Program-made: the position numbers and the translations under genes | Notes under the pieces: model-generated | Told to the model about the DNA's origin: nothing | Databases searched by the model: none | What the model saw: the letters and a program-made list of their open reading frames with translations, nothing else | Part shown: positions 1-7,544 of the stretch, piece after piece | Position numbering within the stretch: the stretch's first letter is position 1 | Layout: each line of letters begins with the position of its first letter | Origin: JBNKEI01 sp050288705 | GTDB lineage: Bacteria; Myxococcota; Myxococcia; Myxococcales; UBA5297 | Length of the DNA stretch: 15,886 nucleotides | NCBI GenBank assembly: GCA_050288705.1 | Contig: JBNKEI010000041.1 | Location: forward strand, 1 to 15,886 | Direction: 5' to 3'

Positions 1-25
1 CTTCGGCCAACTCGGACACCTCTCC
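1..25 (-). tRNA. tRNA-Ser, 5' part only (cut by window edge)
   Basis: Read on the minus strand from position 25, the sequence starts GGAGAGGTGTCCGAG, which is the acceptor-stem and D-arm opening typical of bacterial tRNA-Ser. It closely parallels the start of the complete tRNA-Ser just upstream. The anticodon lies outside the window, so the isoacceptor cannot be named. It sits about 10 nt after the 3' end of the neighbouring tRNA-Ser, so the two are probably processed from one transcript. Confidence 0.75.
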
Positions 26-34
26 AATTGTATG

Positions 35-122
35 CGGAGAGCGTAGGATTCGAACCTACGGTACGGTTGCCCGTACACTGGATTTCGAGTCCAGCGCCTT
101 CGACCAGCTCGGCCAGCTCTCC
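35..122 (-). tRNA. tRNA-Ser (anticodon CGA)
   Basis: This is a complete 88-nt class II tRNA on the minus strand. The acceptor stem GGAGAGC (from 122) pairs with GCTCTCC (42-36), followed by discriminator G at 35. The anticodon stem CTGGA/TCCAG encloses loop CTCGAAA, giving anticodon CGA (plus positions 85-87), which reads the serine codon UCG. A long variable arm (GTACGG, tetraloop, CCGTAC) is the hallmark of tRNA-Ser, and the T arm is GTAGG-TTCGAAT-CCTAC. CCA is not encoded. The 5' end lies only 5 nt after the tadA stop codon, so it is probably co-transcribed with tadA. Confidence 0.96.
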
Positions 123-127
123 AGTTG

Positions 128-613
128 CTACAACTGCCCTACTACTTTTCTACGCAATTGCCTAAAAAAATTTTTTAACAAATCACTGCATTCCGACGCC
201 AAAACCCCTTCAACAACTTCAATTCGATGGTTTAGGCGGCCATCCTGCACCAAATTCATAAGCGAACCAACTGCTCCTGCCTTAGCATCTCTAGCGCCAA
301 AAACCAACCGATCTATTCGGGCCAACACCAGGGCGCCTGCACACATTACGCATGGTTCCAAGGTAACGTAAAGAGTAACTCCCGTAAGTCGCCATGCACC
401 CAATCTTCGCGCCGCCTCTTGAATGGCCAGGATTTCTGCATGAGCGGTAGGATCGTTCGCGCTTTCACGCCGATTACCACTCGATCCCACAATCTGACCA
501 TCTTTTATCGCCACCGCGCCAACAGGAATCTCTCCCAAGGCACTGGCTTGTTGTGCTTGATAAATCGCCAAGCGCATGTAGTCTTGATGACAGTACTCGC
601 CTACGTTTTCCAA
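128..613 (-). CDS. tadA: tRNA-specific adenosine deaminase TadA
   Basis: TadA deaminates adenosine 34 of tRNA-Arg(ACG) to inosine, allowing one tRNA to read several CGN codons; it is a cytoplasmic homodimeric zinc enzyme. The zinc/catalytic motifs are plain: PTAHAE (His58 and catalytic Glu60) and PCVMCAG (Cys88, Cys91). The long family-typical stretch VFGARDAKAGAVGSL follows. I chose the TTG at 613-611 as start because AGGAG lies 5 nt upstream (623-619). It also places the motifs one residue from E. coli TadA numbering (His57, Glu59, Cys87, Cys90), as recalled. The frame stays open upstream to another TTG at 676, which would add 21 residues but has no visible ribosome binding site. The length (161 aa) is normal. 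The gene reads into tRNA-Ser(CGA) 5 nt after its TAG stop. Confidence 0.95.
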   Translation of the reverse strand: MENVGEYCHQDYMRLAIYQAQQASALGEIPVGAVAIKDGQIVGSSGNRRESANDPTAHAEILAIQEAARRLGAWRLTGVTLYVTLEPCVMCAGALVLARIDRLVFGARDAKAGAVGSLMNLVQDGRLNHRIEVVEGVLASECSDLLKNFFRQLRRKVVGQL

Positions 614-616
614 CCA

Positions 617-623
617 CTCTCCT
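617..623 (-). promoter_or_regulatory. Ribosome binding site deciding the tadA start
   Basis: AGGAGAG on the minus strand lies just before the TTG codon at 613-611, leaving 5 nt after AGGAG. No comparable site precedes the upstream in-frame TTG at 676, so this site favours the shorter TadA. Confidence 0.6.
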
Positions 624-791
624 ATTCTCGATGAAAAGAGCCGTGGAATAGTGCCGATACTAGGGAGATCCGTCAAGCAAGAAAGTATTTTTTGGTGATA
701 TTTCCAAACTGAGTTCTCCGAAAAGAAGAATTTTGGATTAAACTAGCTTGACTGAATCATTGCTGACCTATCAAGCAGCACGGAGGCCGGA

Positions 792-1031
792 ATGAACAAC
801 CATACTTGGAAAGCTTTGGGGCTCGCCAGCTTTTTGCGCTTGTCTTCGGTATCCTTGGTATTTTTTGCACCTTTAACACTGATGGCCGCCCCCAGCTTGT
901 CAAAAGACAGTTGCTCCCAGCAAACTGCCGCCTGCGAAGAAAAATGCGCAACCAAATCCGGCATGGATCGGCTGTCTTGTAAAACAGATTGCCGTCTTGC
1001 GGAAAGCAAGTGTCGGAATAGCCAACACTGA
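792..1031 (+). CDS. Small secreted cysteine-rich protein with twin CX3C motif
   Basis: I do not recognise this 79-aa protein as a named family. Residues 1-33 look like a Sec signal peptide: a positively charged start, a hydrophobic core (about 10-31, including SVSLVFFAPL) and probable cleavage near LMA/A. The mature part (about 46 residues) has six cysteines at 41, 48, 52, 63, 67 and 74. Their spacing is C-x6-C-x3-C-x10-C-x3-C-x6-C, which is exactly symmetric. Such spacing suits a helical hairpin stapled by disulfides in the periplasm, or possibly a metal site. The start is well supported by GGAGG at 782-786, 5 nt before the ATG. The gene is divergent from tadA and convergent with the bactofilin gene. 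Function is unknown; a periplasmic chaperone-like or structural role is speculation. Confidence 0.7.
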   Translation: MNNHTWKALGLASFLRLSSVSLVFFAPLTLMAAPSLSKDSCSQQTAACEEKCATKSGMDRLSCKTDCRLAESKCRNSQH

Positions 1032-1062
1032 ATACGTCGATATCTAACGAAATTTGACAAGG

Positions 1063-1566
1063 TTATTTTTTTTCGTCCACGTGCTTCAGCGGCGTTATGG
1101 TGGCGCTTTTCCCTAGGTTTTCCATTTTACAGGCTCCCTCAAACAGCACGCCCTTCTCAATGACTAGCGATGGCGTTTCAATATTCCCGCGCACGCGAGC
1201 AGAAGATTTCAGCTCAACTAGCTGATTTGCTTTTATGTTTCCCTGGACTTCTCCAAATACCACCACTGCCCCCGCGGTGATTTCTGCTGCTACCTTGACA
1301 GAATCATCAATTTGTAACCGGTCTTTTGAAAAAATTTCTCCGGAGAATTTTCCGGCTATGCGCACATCGCCTTCAAAGCTCAGCTTCCCATCAAATTCGG
1401 TGCCACGACCTAAAATTGCATTTACCTCTCCAGAACGCATTCCCTCATCTTCCTTTTTCCCCATGGATGCCTCCTTTGGCATAGGTGTTGATGCAGTCGC
1501 GATGATTTCCTGAGCTTCATCTGCTGGAAAGGTCGACTCCGTCTTTTTTCCACCCCAGATTGCCAT
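1063..1566 (-). CDS. Bactofilin family cytoskeletal protein
   Basis: Bactofilins polymerise without nucleotides into filaments at the inner membrane and scaffold cell-shape, cell-wall or polar-localisation proteins. This 167-aa protein has the usual plan. A variable, charged N-terminal tail (about 1-46) is followed by a central beta-helix domain (about 47-150) with regular Gly/Val/Ile repeats. Examples are ILGRGTEFDGKLSFEGDVRI and VVVFGEVQGNIKANQLVELK, the latter matching the family's GxVxGNIxA-type core. A short charged C-terminal tail ends in KHVDEKK. The length is typical for proteobacterial bactofilins. The ATG at 1566 has a G-rich stretch upstream (AAGGTGGGG) that can serve as ribosome binding site. 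It is divergent from panB and stands alone. No M23 peptidase neighbour, often found with bactofilins, is present here. Confidence 0.9.
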   Translation of the reverse strand: MAIWGGKKTESTFPADEAQEIIATASTPMPKEASMGKKEDEGMRSGEVNAILGRGTEFDGKLSFEGDVRIAGKFSGEIFSKDRLQIDDSVKVAAEITAGAVVVFGEVQGNIKANQLVELKSSARVRGNIETPSLVIEKGVLFEGACKMENLGKSATITPLKHVDEKK

Positions 1567-1687
1567 TATTCACCCCACCTTGATTTGGTGAATCCAGAGT
1601 AAGCCTTGTGTCCCATTGCCCGCAAGTTATGTGGCCGATATTGCTATCAATGTTGGCAAGGTGCAAACAGTAAGCTAAGGTGACAGC

Positions 1688-2491
1688 ATGCAAAGTAAAA
1701 TATCTATTCACAGTTTACAAAAGATGAAACAGCAGGGAAAAAAGATTGTGGTTTTCACTGCTTACGATTCTATTTTTGCGCGAATTTTTGACCAAGCCGG
1801 CTTGGACGTGCTTCTAGTAGGCGATTCATTAGGGATGGTTATCCAAGGAGAATCAAGCACCCTACCAGTCACCATGGATCAAATGGTCTATCACTGCCGA
1901 GCGGTCAGCCGCTCGGTACAGCAAGCCCATGTGGTAGCTGATTTGCCATTTATGAGCTACCAGATTTCCTCCAAAAGCGCGGTAAAAAATGCTGGACGCC
2001 TTGTAGCCGAGGGAGGAGCACAGGGCGTAAAACTTGAAGGAGGAGAATCTTACGCGCCCACTGTCGAAAAAATTGTTCGCGCGGGAATTCCAGTAATGGG
2101 TCACATTGGACTTACTCCTCAGTCGGTTCTTTGCTTGGGCGGATATGTTGTCCAAGGAAGAGACGAGGCCAATGCCAAACAACTAATACGCGATGCAGTG
2201 GCGCTACAGAGCGCAGGGGTTTACGCATTGGTATTGGAAGGAATTCCTGCAGACCTTGCTGGAGAAATTACCAGACAGCTTTCTATTCCCACTATTGGTA
2301 TAGGTGCTGGTGCACAGACTGATGGACAAGTGCTAGTTAGCTATGATGCGCTCGGGCTAAATCCGCAGTTCCAACCCAAATTCGTCAAACAGTATGCCAA
2401 CCTTTGGGAAACAGTAGCAAACGCTTCCCAGCAATTTCTTGAAGAGGTGAAAGCAGGAACCTTTCCATCTGATGAGCACTCTTACAAATAG
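1688..2491 (+). CDS. panB: 3-methyl-2-oxobutanoate hydroxymethyltransferase PanB
   Basis: PanB transfers a hydroxymethyl group from 5,10-methylene-tetrahydrofolate to 2-oxoisovalerate to give ketopantoate, the first committed step to pantothenate and coenzyme A. It is a cytoplasmic, metal-dependent TIM-barrel enzyme. Visible family motifs are TAYD (24-27), GDSLGM (45-50, with metal ligand Asp46), DLPFMSY (85-91, metal ligand Asp85), KLEGG (115-119), GHIGLTPQS, and LEGIPADLA carrying the catalytic Glu (about 184). The C-terminal GIGAGAQTDGQVLV block is also typical. The length (267 aa) matches the usual 260-270. AAGG at about 1677-1680 lies 7 nt before the ATG. panC follows after 21 nt, so the two form a transcription unit. 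The gene is intact. Confidence 0.97.
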   Translation: MQSKISIHSLQKMKQQGKKIVVFTAYDSIFARIFDQAGLDVLLVGDSLGMVIQGESSTLPVTMDQMVYHCRAVSRSVQQAHVVADLPFMSYQISSKSAVKNAGRLVAEGGAQGVKLEGGESYAPTVEKIVRAGIPVMGHIGLTPQSVLCLGGYVVQGRDEANAKQLIRDAVALQSAGVYALVLEGIPADLAGEITRQLSIPTIGIGAGAQTDGQVLVSYDALGLNPQFQPKFVKQYANLWETVANASQQFLEEVKAGTFPSDEHSYK

Positions 2492-2512
2492 TGTCTAACT
2501 CATTCACAAGAT

Positions 2513-3349
2513 ATGATTATTCTGCGCACAGCCCAAGAAGTTCGTGACCACGTTTCCGCACTGCACCAAAAAGGCAAAACGATTGCTCTAGTGCCTACCA
2601 TGGGCTCTCTTCACGAAGGGCACCTATATTTGCTGCGTGAAGGTAAAAAACTGGGCGATATATGCGCCGCATCGATTTTTGTAAATCCTACCCAATTCGG
2701 CCCATCCGAGGATTTTTCCCGCTACCCGCGTGATGAAGAAGGCGACCTTAAAAAATGCGCTGAGGCAAGTGTCGACTTGATTTGGGTTCCTCCGGTAGAT
2801 GAGGTTTACACATTTGGTGACCAAACCTCAGTAGAAGTAATTGGACTTTCCAAAATGTGGTGTGGAGTAACCCGACCCAGCCATTTTCGTGGAGTGGCCA
2901 CGGTAGTGGCAAAACTTTTGGCTATCTTTCGACCAAATATTGCGTTGTTTGGAGAAAAAGATTTTCAGCAGCTTAAAGTTATCGAACGAATGAACCGTGA
3001 CTTAGGGTTCGGAGCACAAATTGTCGGAATGCCTATTGTTCGAGAACCCGATGGCCTGGCAATGAGTTCTCGCAATGCCTATTTGACCACTGAGGAACGT
3101 GGTCGCGCTTTGTGTCTATATCGGGCGTTAGAAGAAACCGTTAAGCTGAGAAACAAAGGAGAAAGCAATGCTGCTTTGTTGAGAAAAGTGGCGTTGGCGG
3201 AGCTTAATCGATCTCAGGCCAAAATCGACTACGTAGCTATTGTTGATCCCAATACTCTGGAATCGCTGGAGCAAGTAGTTGGACCAGCTCGCCTGCTTAT
3301 CGCCGCTTACATTGGTAGAACCAGACTTATAGACAACATCGCTCTATAA
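2513..3349 (+). CDS. panC: Pantothenate synthetase PanC
   Basis: PanC joins pantoate and beta-alanine using ATP through a pantoyl-adenylate intermediate, the last step to pantothenate. The protein has a nucleotidyltransferase fold. The ATP-binding HIGH-like motif is seen in PTMGSLHEGHL (28-38). The pantoate-binding stretch FVNPTQFGP, FGEKDFQQL and the KMSKS-equivalent MSSRNAYL are all present. The length of 278 aa agrees with the family (about 280). The ATG at 2513 follows panB by 21 nt and lacks a strong Shine-Dalgarno sequence, so translation may depend partly on coupling to panB. panD (beta-alanine supply) and panE are not in this window. An intact panBC pair implies the organism makes its own pantothenate, a point of interest if it is host-dependent. 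Confidence 0.97.
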   Translation: MIILRTAQEVRDHVSALHQKGKTIALVPTMGSLHEGHLYLLREGKKLGDICAASIFVNPTQFGPSEDFSRYPRDEEGDLKKCAEASVDLIWVPPVDEVYTFGDQTSVEVIGLSKMWCGVTRPSHFRGVATVVAKLLAIFRPNIALFGEKDFQQLKVIERMNRDLGFGAQIVGMPIVREPDGLAMSSRNAYLTTEERGRALCLYRALEETVKLRNKGESNAALLRKVALAELNRSQAKIDYVAIVDPNTLESLEQVVGPARLLIAAYIGRTRLIDNIAL

Positions 3350-3378
3350 CGAGCACTCCGACTTTGGCACTGGTTTGT

Positions 3379-3408
3379 TTGACCGATCGACCAACGATTA
3401 GGTATTGT
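3379..3408 (+). promoter_or_regulatory. Candidate sigma70 promoter for the chemosensory operon
   Basis: TTGACC (3379-3384) is a good -35 match. An 18-nt spacer separates it from TATTGT (3403-3408), a 4/6 match to the -10 box. Transcription would start about 35 nt before the first CheW ATG. No clear terminator is visible after panC, so readthrough from panBC is also possible. Confidence 0.35.
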
Positions 3409-3451
3409 AAAGGAAGATTTTTACGCGCGATCTTGCATCCAATAGGCTTTT

Positions 3452-3985
3452 ATGACTGCGGGAGTACGGGACGGGAAGGCAATGGAGTTACGCCGCCGCT
3501 TCCGAAAACTGGAAGTAGAACTTAACGAGGTGCAAAATCAGATTGCATCTCTTGGGCCAGGTGAATCCATACCTGGTGTTTTTTTGATTATAGAGACGGC
3601 TGGAAAAGGTGCGGTAATTCCAGCAACTCTAGCCATAGAGATTGTTCGCTTGGTGGAATATGTTCCCCTACCACTAGCTCCGCCCCACGTTCTGGGAACA
3701 TTTCTCTTTCGAGGACAGTCAGTAGTCGCCATCGATTTAGCGAGGTACTTGGGTTGTTCTCAAGAACCGCGACTGGATTCTCACATGATCATCATGCAGT
3801 CAGTTCGCCCGGTAGCGCTAGTGGTAGACCGAGTCAACGCCGTTGTGGAGGCCCCGGTCTTATCGGAGTCCACCCAAAATCCGAGCGGTATTTCGTCTAG
3901 TTTGGTTATGGGAATCTGCAAATACGCAGACCGACTTCTTCCCATATTGCGGATATACACCATACTCGAAGGGTTTCGACGGTGA
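3452..3985 (+). CDS. cheW: CheW-like coupling protein (first of two)
   Basis: CheW adaptors link chemoreceptors to the CheA kinase in cytoplasmic-side arrays. This 177-aa protein has a short predicted coiled-coil N-terminus (about 11-38, ELRRRFRKLEVELNEVQNQI). A CheW SH3-like domain follows (about 42-175), with the diagnostic LGTFLFRGQSVVAIDLARYL block. It keeps the conserved Arg-Gly equivalent to E. coli CheW Arg62. A second in-frame ATG at 3482, preceded by GGGAAGG, could be the true start; both are plausible and differ by 10 residues. The stop codon overlaps the GTG start of cheR, so the two are translationally coupled. The position at the head of the operon next to a TPR-bearing CheR resembles WspB-WspC. 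Function in adaptation or array assembly is inferred. Confidence 0.85.
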   Translation: MTAGVRDGKAMELRRRFRKLEVELNEVQNQIASLGPGESIPGVFLIIETAGKGAVIPATLAIEIVRLVEYVPLPLAPPHVLGTFLFRGQSVVAIDLARYLGCSQEPRLDSHMIIMQSVRPVALVVDRVNAVVEAPVLSESTQNPSGISSSLVMGICKYADRLLPILRIYTILEGFRR

Positions 3986-5277
3986 GCACTCTTTCAAGTA
4001 GCGAACTGGAAACAATAGAGTTGGTTCTTCGCAAAGCAAGTGGGCTTTCTCTTTCCGGAAAACTGCGCCAAGCTCTGCAATTTTCTTTTGTTCAAGCGGT
4101 CAAAGCCTCTGGCATGGAGAAATCTCAATTTCTCATGCGACTAACTAAGGGCGACGCCGACAGTATTTCTTGTTTATTAGAGCACTCGGTCATCGGCGAA
4201 ACCTATTTCTTTCGTCACCCTGAGCAATTCGCCGCGGTTCAATCCCAAATAGTCGGCAGTTTTTCGAAAGAAATATCTCTCAGAGTTTGGTCTGCGGGGT
4301 GCGCTACCGGAGAAGAACCTTACAGTATAGCCATGATGTTAGCCGACGCTGGAAGGTCTCGGACCCATGATTACATTTTAGGCACCGATATTAGCGAAAA
4401 AGAGCTACGAATTGCACGCCAGGCAATCTACGGACCATGGTCCTTGCGTAGGCTCAACCCTAGCATCTTACAACGGCATTTCGAATCGGAAGGTGACAAG
4501 GTTCGGGTGGCGAAAAGTATCCGCGATCACGTAGAGCTGCGTCCGCATAATTTGATTTCTGATCCTATTCCCCTGCCATCATGCCATCTAATCTTTTGTC
4601 GTAACGTGCTTATTTACTTTAGGCCAGACACCGTTACCCAGGTAATTCGAAGACTGGTCAGTGCGCTGCTACCAGGAGGCATACTTGTTTTAGGACCGGT
4701 GGAAATGCCTATGGCTACTCTTTCCCAACTCGAGTGGATTGAGGTCTGCGGCACCACTATTTTGCGAAAGCCACATGATGAAATTGCATCTTTTCAGCCG
4801 CTTAGCCAGGTAGCTCTACCATCCTTTCGCTTCTTATCCCCATCCAAACCAGTCTTAGCAAAGGAATTGCCGTCGGTTAGCTATTTTCAACAAGCACGCG
4901 AAGCTGCAAGACAAGGGCGCTTAGAAGAAGCTGAGTTTTTTGCTTATCAATCTGCCCAAGAAGAAATGTTACCTGAAAGTTATCTATTGTTGGGAATAGC
5001 TGCCGAAAGTCGTGGCGATCTAGACCTAGCCATCAAACAGGTACGTAAGGCTCTTTACCTGGAACCAAGACTAGCTACTGGCCATGCCCTCTTAGTGGCG
5101 CTTTTTCAGCAACTTGGCAAGCACCGAGAAGCCGATCAATCACGTCGTAACGCTTTGGCGGTCATTGAGAAATTAGATGAATCCACGATTCTGCGTGGCG
5201 TAGAAACTATTACTGCAGGAGCATTACGTAGCGCGCTGGAAGCAGCTAGTAATTATAAGCCGATCGAGGACGACTAA
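3982..5277 (+). CDS. cheR: CheR-type protein-glutamate methyltransferase with C-terminal TPRs
   Basis: CheR methylates glutamates of chemoreceptors using S-adenosylmethionine, raising receptor activity during adaptation. Residues 1-70 are the CheR N-terminal helical domain. The methyltransferase domain (about 72-265) shows ETYFFR (73-78), the SAM-binding AGCATGEEPYS (105-115), GTDIS (134-138) and the typical CRNVLIYF (206-213). Ordinary CheR ends near 280 aa. This one (431 aa) continues with about 100 residues of TPR-like helices (about 301-395, such as AREAARQGRLEEAEFFAYQS), as in WspC and FrzF. TPRs probably replace C-terminal pentapeptide tethering, in keeping with the neighbouring MCP, which lacks an NWETF-like tail. 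The start is GTG overlapping the cheW stop, with GAAGGG about 7 nt upstream. Confidence 0.94.
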   Translation: MSTLSSSELETIELVLRKASGLSLSGKLRQALQFSFVQAVKASGMEKSQFLMRLTKGDADSISCLLEHSVIGETYFFRHPEQFAAVQSQIVGSFSKEISLRVWSAGCATGEEPYSIAMMLADAGRSRTHDYILGTDISEKELRIARQAIYGPWSLRRLNPSILQRHFESEGDKVRVAKSIRDHVELRPHNLISDPIPLPSCHLIFCRNVLIYFRPDTVTQVIRRLVSALLPGGILVLGPVEMPMATLSQLEWIEVCGTTILRKPHDEIASFQPLSQVALPSFRFLSPSKPVLAKELPSVSYFQQAREAARQGRLEEAEFFAYQSAQEEMLPESYLLLGIAAESRGDLDLAIKQVRKALYLEPRLATGHALLVALFQQLGKHREADQSRRNALAVIEKLDESTILRGVETITAGALRSALEAASNYKPIEDD

Positions 5278-5377
5278 TGTATTCAAACAAGCGCTTGTAC
5301 TCTCAGGCAAATGAAGAACAATCAATTAATACTGTTTCGGTTATGCGCCTTCGCTGAAATATGAGGGTCTCCTAGTA

Positions 5378-7123
5378 ATGGAAAGAATTAATAAAGAGCA
5401 TCACGATCCTTCTGAAGAACTCCAAACTTCACAGGATACTTCTGATGAAACTCAGGGAATGGTTCAGAAGAATGGCTTCGCCTTGGGAAACAAGTCCAAT
5501 ACCTTTTCACGGCTACGTATAGGTCTGCAAATTAAATTAGCCGCCATGATTGTGTTGCCCATACTTTTGGTCACCAGCATTCTTCTGGTTTTGTTCGCAG
5601 TGCAGATGTCCAACCTAATGTATGAAGTAATAAAGAAGCACGGAGAAGAGATTAAATCGGAGTTAGCAACAGGAATTGGTTATGCCATTGCTAAAAAAGA
5701 CCAATCGATAATCGATAAACTTGCCTCACAAATACGTAGCAAAGCTGACATTGGTTACGTGGTTATACTTGATGAAAAAAAACAACTATTGGTAGAGAAA
5801 TATGATCCCAGACTAAAGAACGTCATTTACAGCAGGCTCCCTACCCCAAAAAACGGTACTATTGGCCAGGAATTTGTGTTGGAGAATATGCATTTGTTGC
5901 CTTTGAAAGTACCTGTGTATTCAGGTAGCTATTCAGAATCTTTTTCGCCACCACCTTCTGACAAAACGGTCAGCAACAGGATTTATGATAAAAAGGAGAC
6001 TATCGGCTCTATCTTGATAGGTTTCGATGTTAGCCCTATAAATAAAACTATAACCAATTATATGATTCGTGTAGTGCTGGTTAGCGTAATTATAATGTTG
6101 ATTTGTTTCCTCGCCAGCTTTTTTCTTTCAAGGCAACTGCTGGTGCCCCTAGTGAAATTGGCGGGAGCAGCAAGAGGAATTTCTAATGGAGATTTGACGC
6201 AATCCATACCGGTTCGTGGAAATGACGAACTTGCCGAATTGTCCACCGCTTTCGGCAGCATGAGTATTAGTTTACGAGCACTTATTGGGGGTTTGCGCGA
6301 TTGTGCCGATCAAGTGCAAAGCGAAGCATCAAACATTGTTGCCACAGCTACTCAGCAATCGGCCATGGCTAGTCAGCAAGCTTCAGCAATTAATGAGACT
6401 TCAGCTACTGTTAGTCAAATAGCCCAAACATCCAAGCAGGCTACCGAACATGCTGACACGGTCATCGAAATTGCCCAACGTTCTGAAGATTTGACCAAGG
6501 AGGGCCAAAATGTGGTTCAGCAAGCAATGGCGGGCATGGAGAAACTTGCTAGCCAAGTCAAAGCCATTGCGGTTTCTATTACCGAGCTGCGAGAACGCAC
6601 TCTGCAAATTGGCGATATTATTTCCACCGTAAAAGAGTTGGCAGAACAATCCAATCTTCTCGCACTAAACGCCTCTATCGAAGCAGCTAAGGCAGGCGAG
6701 CACGGCCGAGGATTTGCAGTACTAGCCATGGAAATGCGCAATCTTGCTGAGCAATCAAAATATGCTGCGGGGCAGGTTCGTGAAATACTTTCGGAAGTTC
6801 AAAAAGGAACACATGCGGCAGTCTCAGCCACCGAAGAAGGAAGTAAGCGCGCTCATGCAGCAATTGCGCTAGCGAAAAGTGCCGGAACCTCAATAATGGG
6901 ACTCGCCGATGTTATTCGCGGTTCTTCTCTGGCAGCGCGGCAAATCGCCAATAATACCCGTCAACAAACCATTGGGGTAGAACAAATTGTGGCAGCTATT
7001 ACTGAATTATCCGTTGCCATGAACGATGTTCTCGAAGGAACCCGGAGAATTGAACTAGTTGCTGGCAATTTAACCACTGTTTCTCAACAAATAGCGGAAT
7101 TAGTAGGCAAATATCGGGCTTAG
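5378..7123 (+). CDS. Methyl-accepting chemotaxis protein (transmembrane receptor)
   Basis: This is the receptor of the pathway. Its order of parts is a 50-residue polar cytoplasmic N-terminus, TM1 (about 54-78), a periplasmic sensor of about 150 residues (79-228), TM2 (about 229-251), a HAMP domain (252-304) and a long coiled-coil signalling domain. The conserved hairpin tip is clear at about 420-460 (NLLALNASIEAAKAGEHGRG, followed by FAVLA) and contacts CheW and CheA. The sensor does not match any ligand-binding family I can name with confidence; a Cache-like fold is possible. The C-terminus (VGKYRA) carries no CheR-binding pentapeptide. The 581-aa length is ordinary. AGGG lies about 10 nt before the ATG, rather far. 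About 100 nt separate it from cheR, the largest gap in the operon. Confidence 0.95.
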   Translation: MERINKEHHDPSEELQTSQDTSDETQGMVQKNGFALGNKSNTFSRLRIGLQIKLAAMIVLPILLVTSILLVLFAVQMSNLMYEVIKKHGEEIKSELATGIGYAIAKKDQSIIDKLASQIRSKADIGYVVILDEKKQLLVEKYDPRLKNVIYSRLPTPKNGTIGQEFVLENMHLLPLKVPVYSGSYSESFSPPPSDKTVSNRIYDKKETIGSILIGFDVSPINKTITNYMIRVVLVSVIIMLICFLASFFLSRQLLVPLVKLAGAARGISNGDLTQSIPVRGNDELAELSTAFGSMSISLRALIGGLRDCADQVQSEASNIVATATQQSAMASQQASAINETSATVSQIAQTSKQATEHADTVIEIAQRSEDLTKEGQNVVQQAMAGMEKLASQVKAIAVSITELRERTLQIGDIISTVKELAEQSNLLALNASIEAAKAGEHGRGFAVLAMEMRNLAEQSKYAAGQVREILSEVQKGTHAAVSATEEGSKRAHAAIALAKSAGTSIMGLADVIRGSSLAARQIANNTRQQTIGVEQIVAAITELSVAMNDVLEGTRRIELVAGNLTTVSQQIAELVGKYRA

Positions 7124-7165
7124 CACATCCGATAGAAGTGCATGGGGGGAAGAGAAAGGCGAACT

Positions 7166-7540
7166 GTGAAAATACTTATTGTAGAAGACACGAAAACCAT
7201 CACTTCTCTGCTGCAAGTTTATCTAATGGGATGGGGTTTAGAATTTTTTGAAGCCAAAGATGGAGAAGAAGGCTTGCGCAGAGCTCGTGATGTCAAGCCA
7301 GATTTAGTGCTTACCGATGTACGTATGCCGGTCATGGATGGTTTCGAACTATGTGCGTCTATACGCTCTGATCCCGAGCTGTTTCAAATTCCAGTGGTTC
7401 TGTTAACTACTTTGAAAGACGAGGCGAGCCGACAAAAAGGCAGATTGGTGGGAGCTACTGCGTTTCTTTCCAAACCGGTAGCAGTAGAAGAGCTACGAGA
7501 AAAAGTTAGCTCCTTGCTAAACCTGCCAATTCGTAGGTGA
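7166..7540 (+). CDS. Single-domain response regulator (CheY/PilH-like)
   Basis: This is a stand-alone receiver domain, the likely diffusible output or phosphate sink of the pathway. It shows the acidic pair in ILIVEDT, the phospho-acceptor Asp in LVLTDVRMPVMDG, the Thr of LLTTL and the Lys of LSKP, so the active site is complete. There is no DNA-binding, GGDEF or other effector domain. I chose GTG 7166 as start because it gives the classic MKILIVED opening and has AAAGG 6 nt upstream. An in-frame ATG at 7142 would add 8 residues (MGGRERRT) that do not belong to the fold. The length is then 124 aa. It lies between the receptor and the second cheW, with only 4 nt to the latter. Confidence 0.92.
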   Translation: MKILIVEDTKTITSLLQVYLMGWGLEFFEAKDGEEGLRRARDVKPDLVLTDVRMPVMDGFELCASIRSDPELFQIPVVLLTTLKDEASRQKGRLVGATAFLSKPVAVEELREKVSSLLNLPIRR

Positions 7541-7544
7541 AACC

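Noticed and set aside
748..774. TTGACT-N15-TATCAA as promoter of the small cysteine-rich gene
   Set aside because: The spacer is too short, and the start of transcription would fall at or beyond the ribosome binding site at 782-786.
743..1060. Minus-strand frame of 105 codons over the small cysteine-rich gene
   Set aside because: The plus-strand gene has a strong ribosome binding site, a signal peptide and ordered cysteines; the reverse frame shows none of these.
3378..3400. GACCGATCGACC-like dyad after panC as terminator
   Set aside because: The dyad is imperfect and no T-run follows; the same bases form part of a better promoter candidate.
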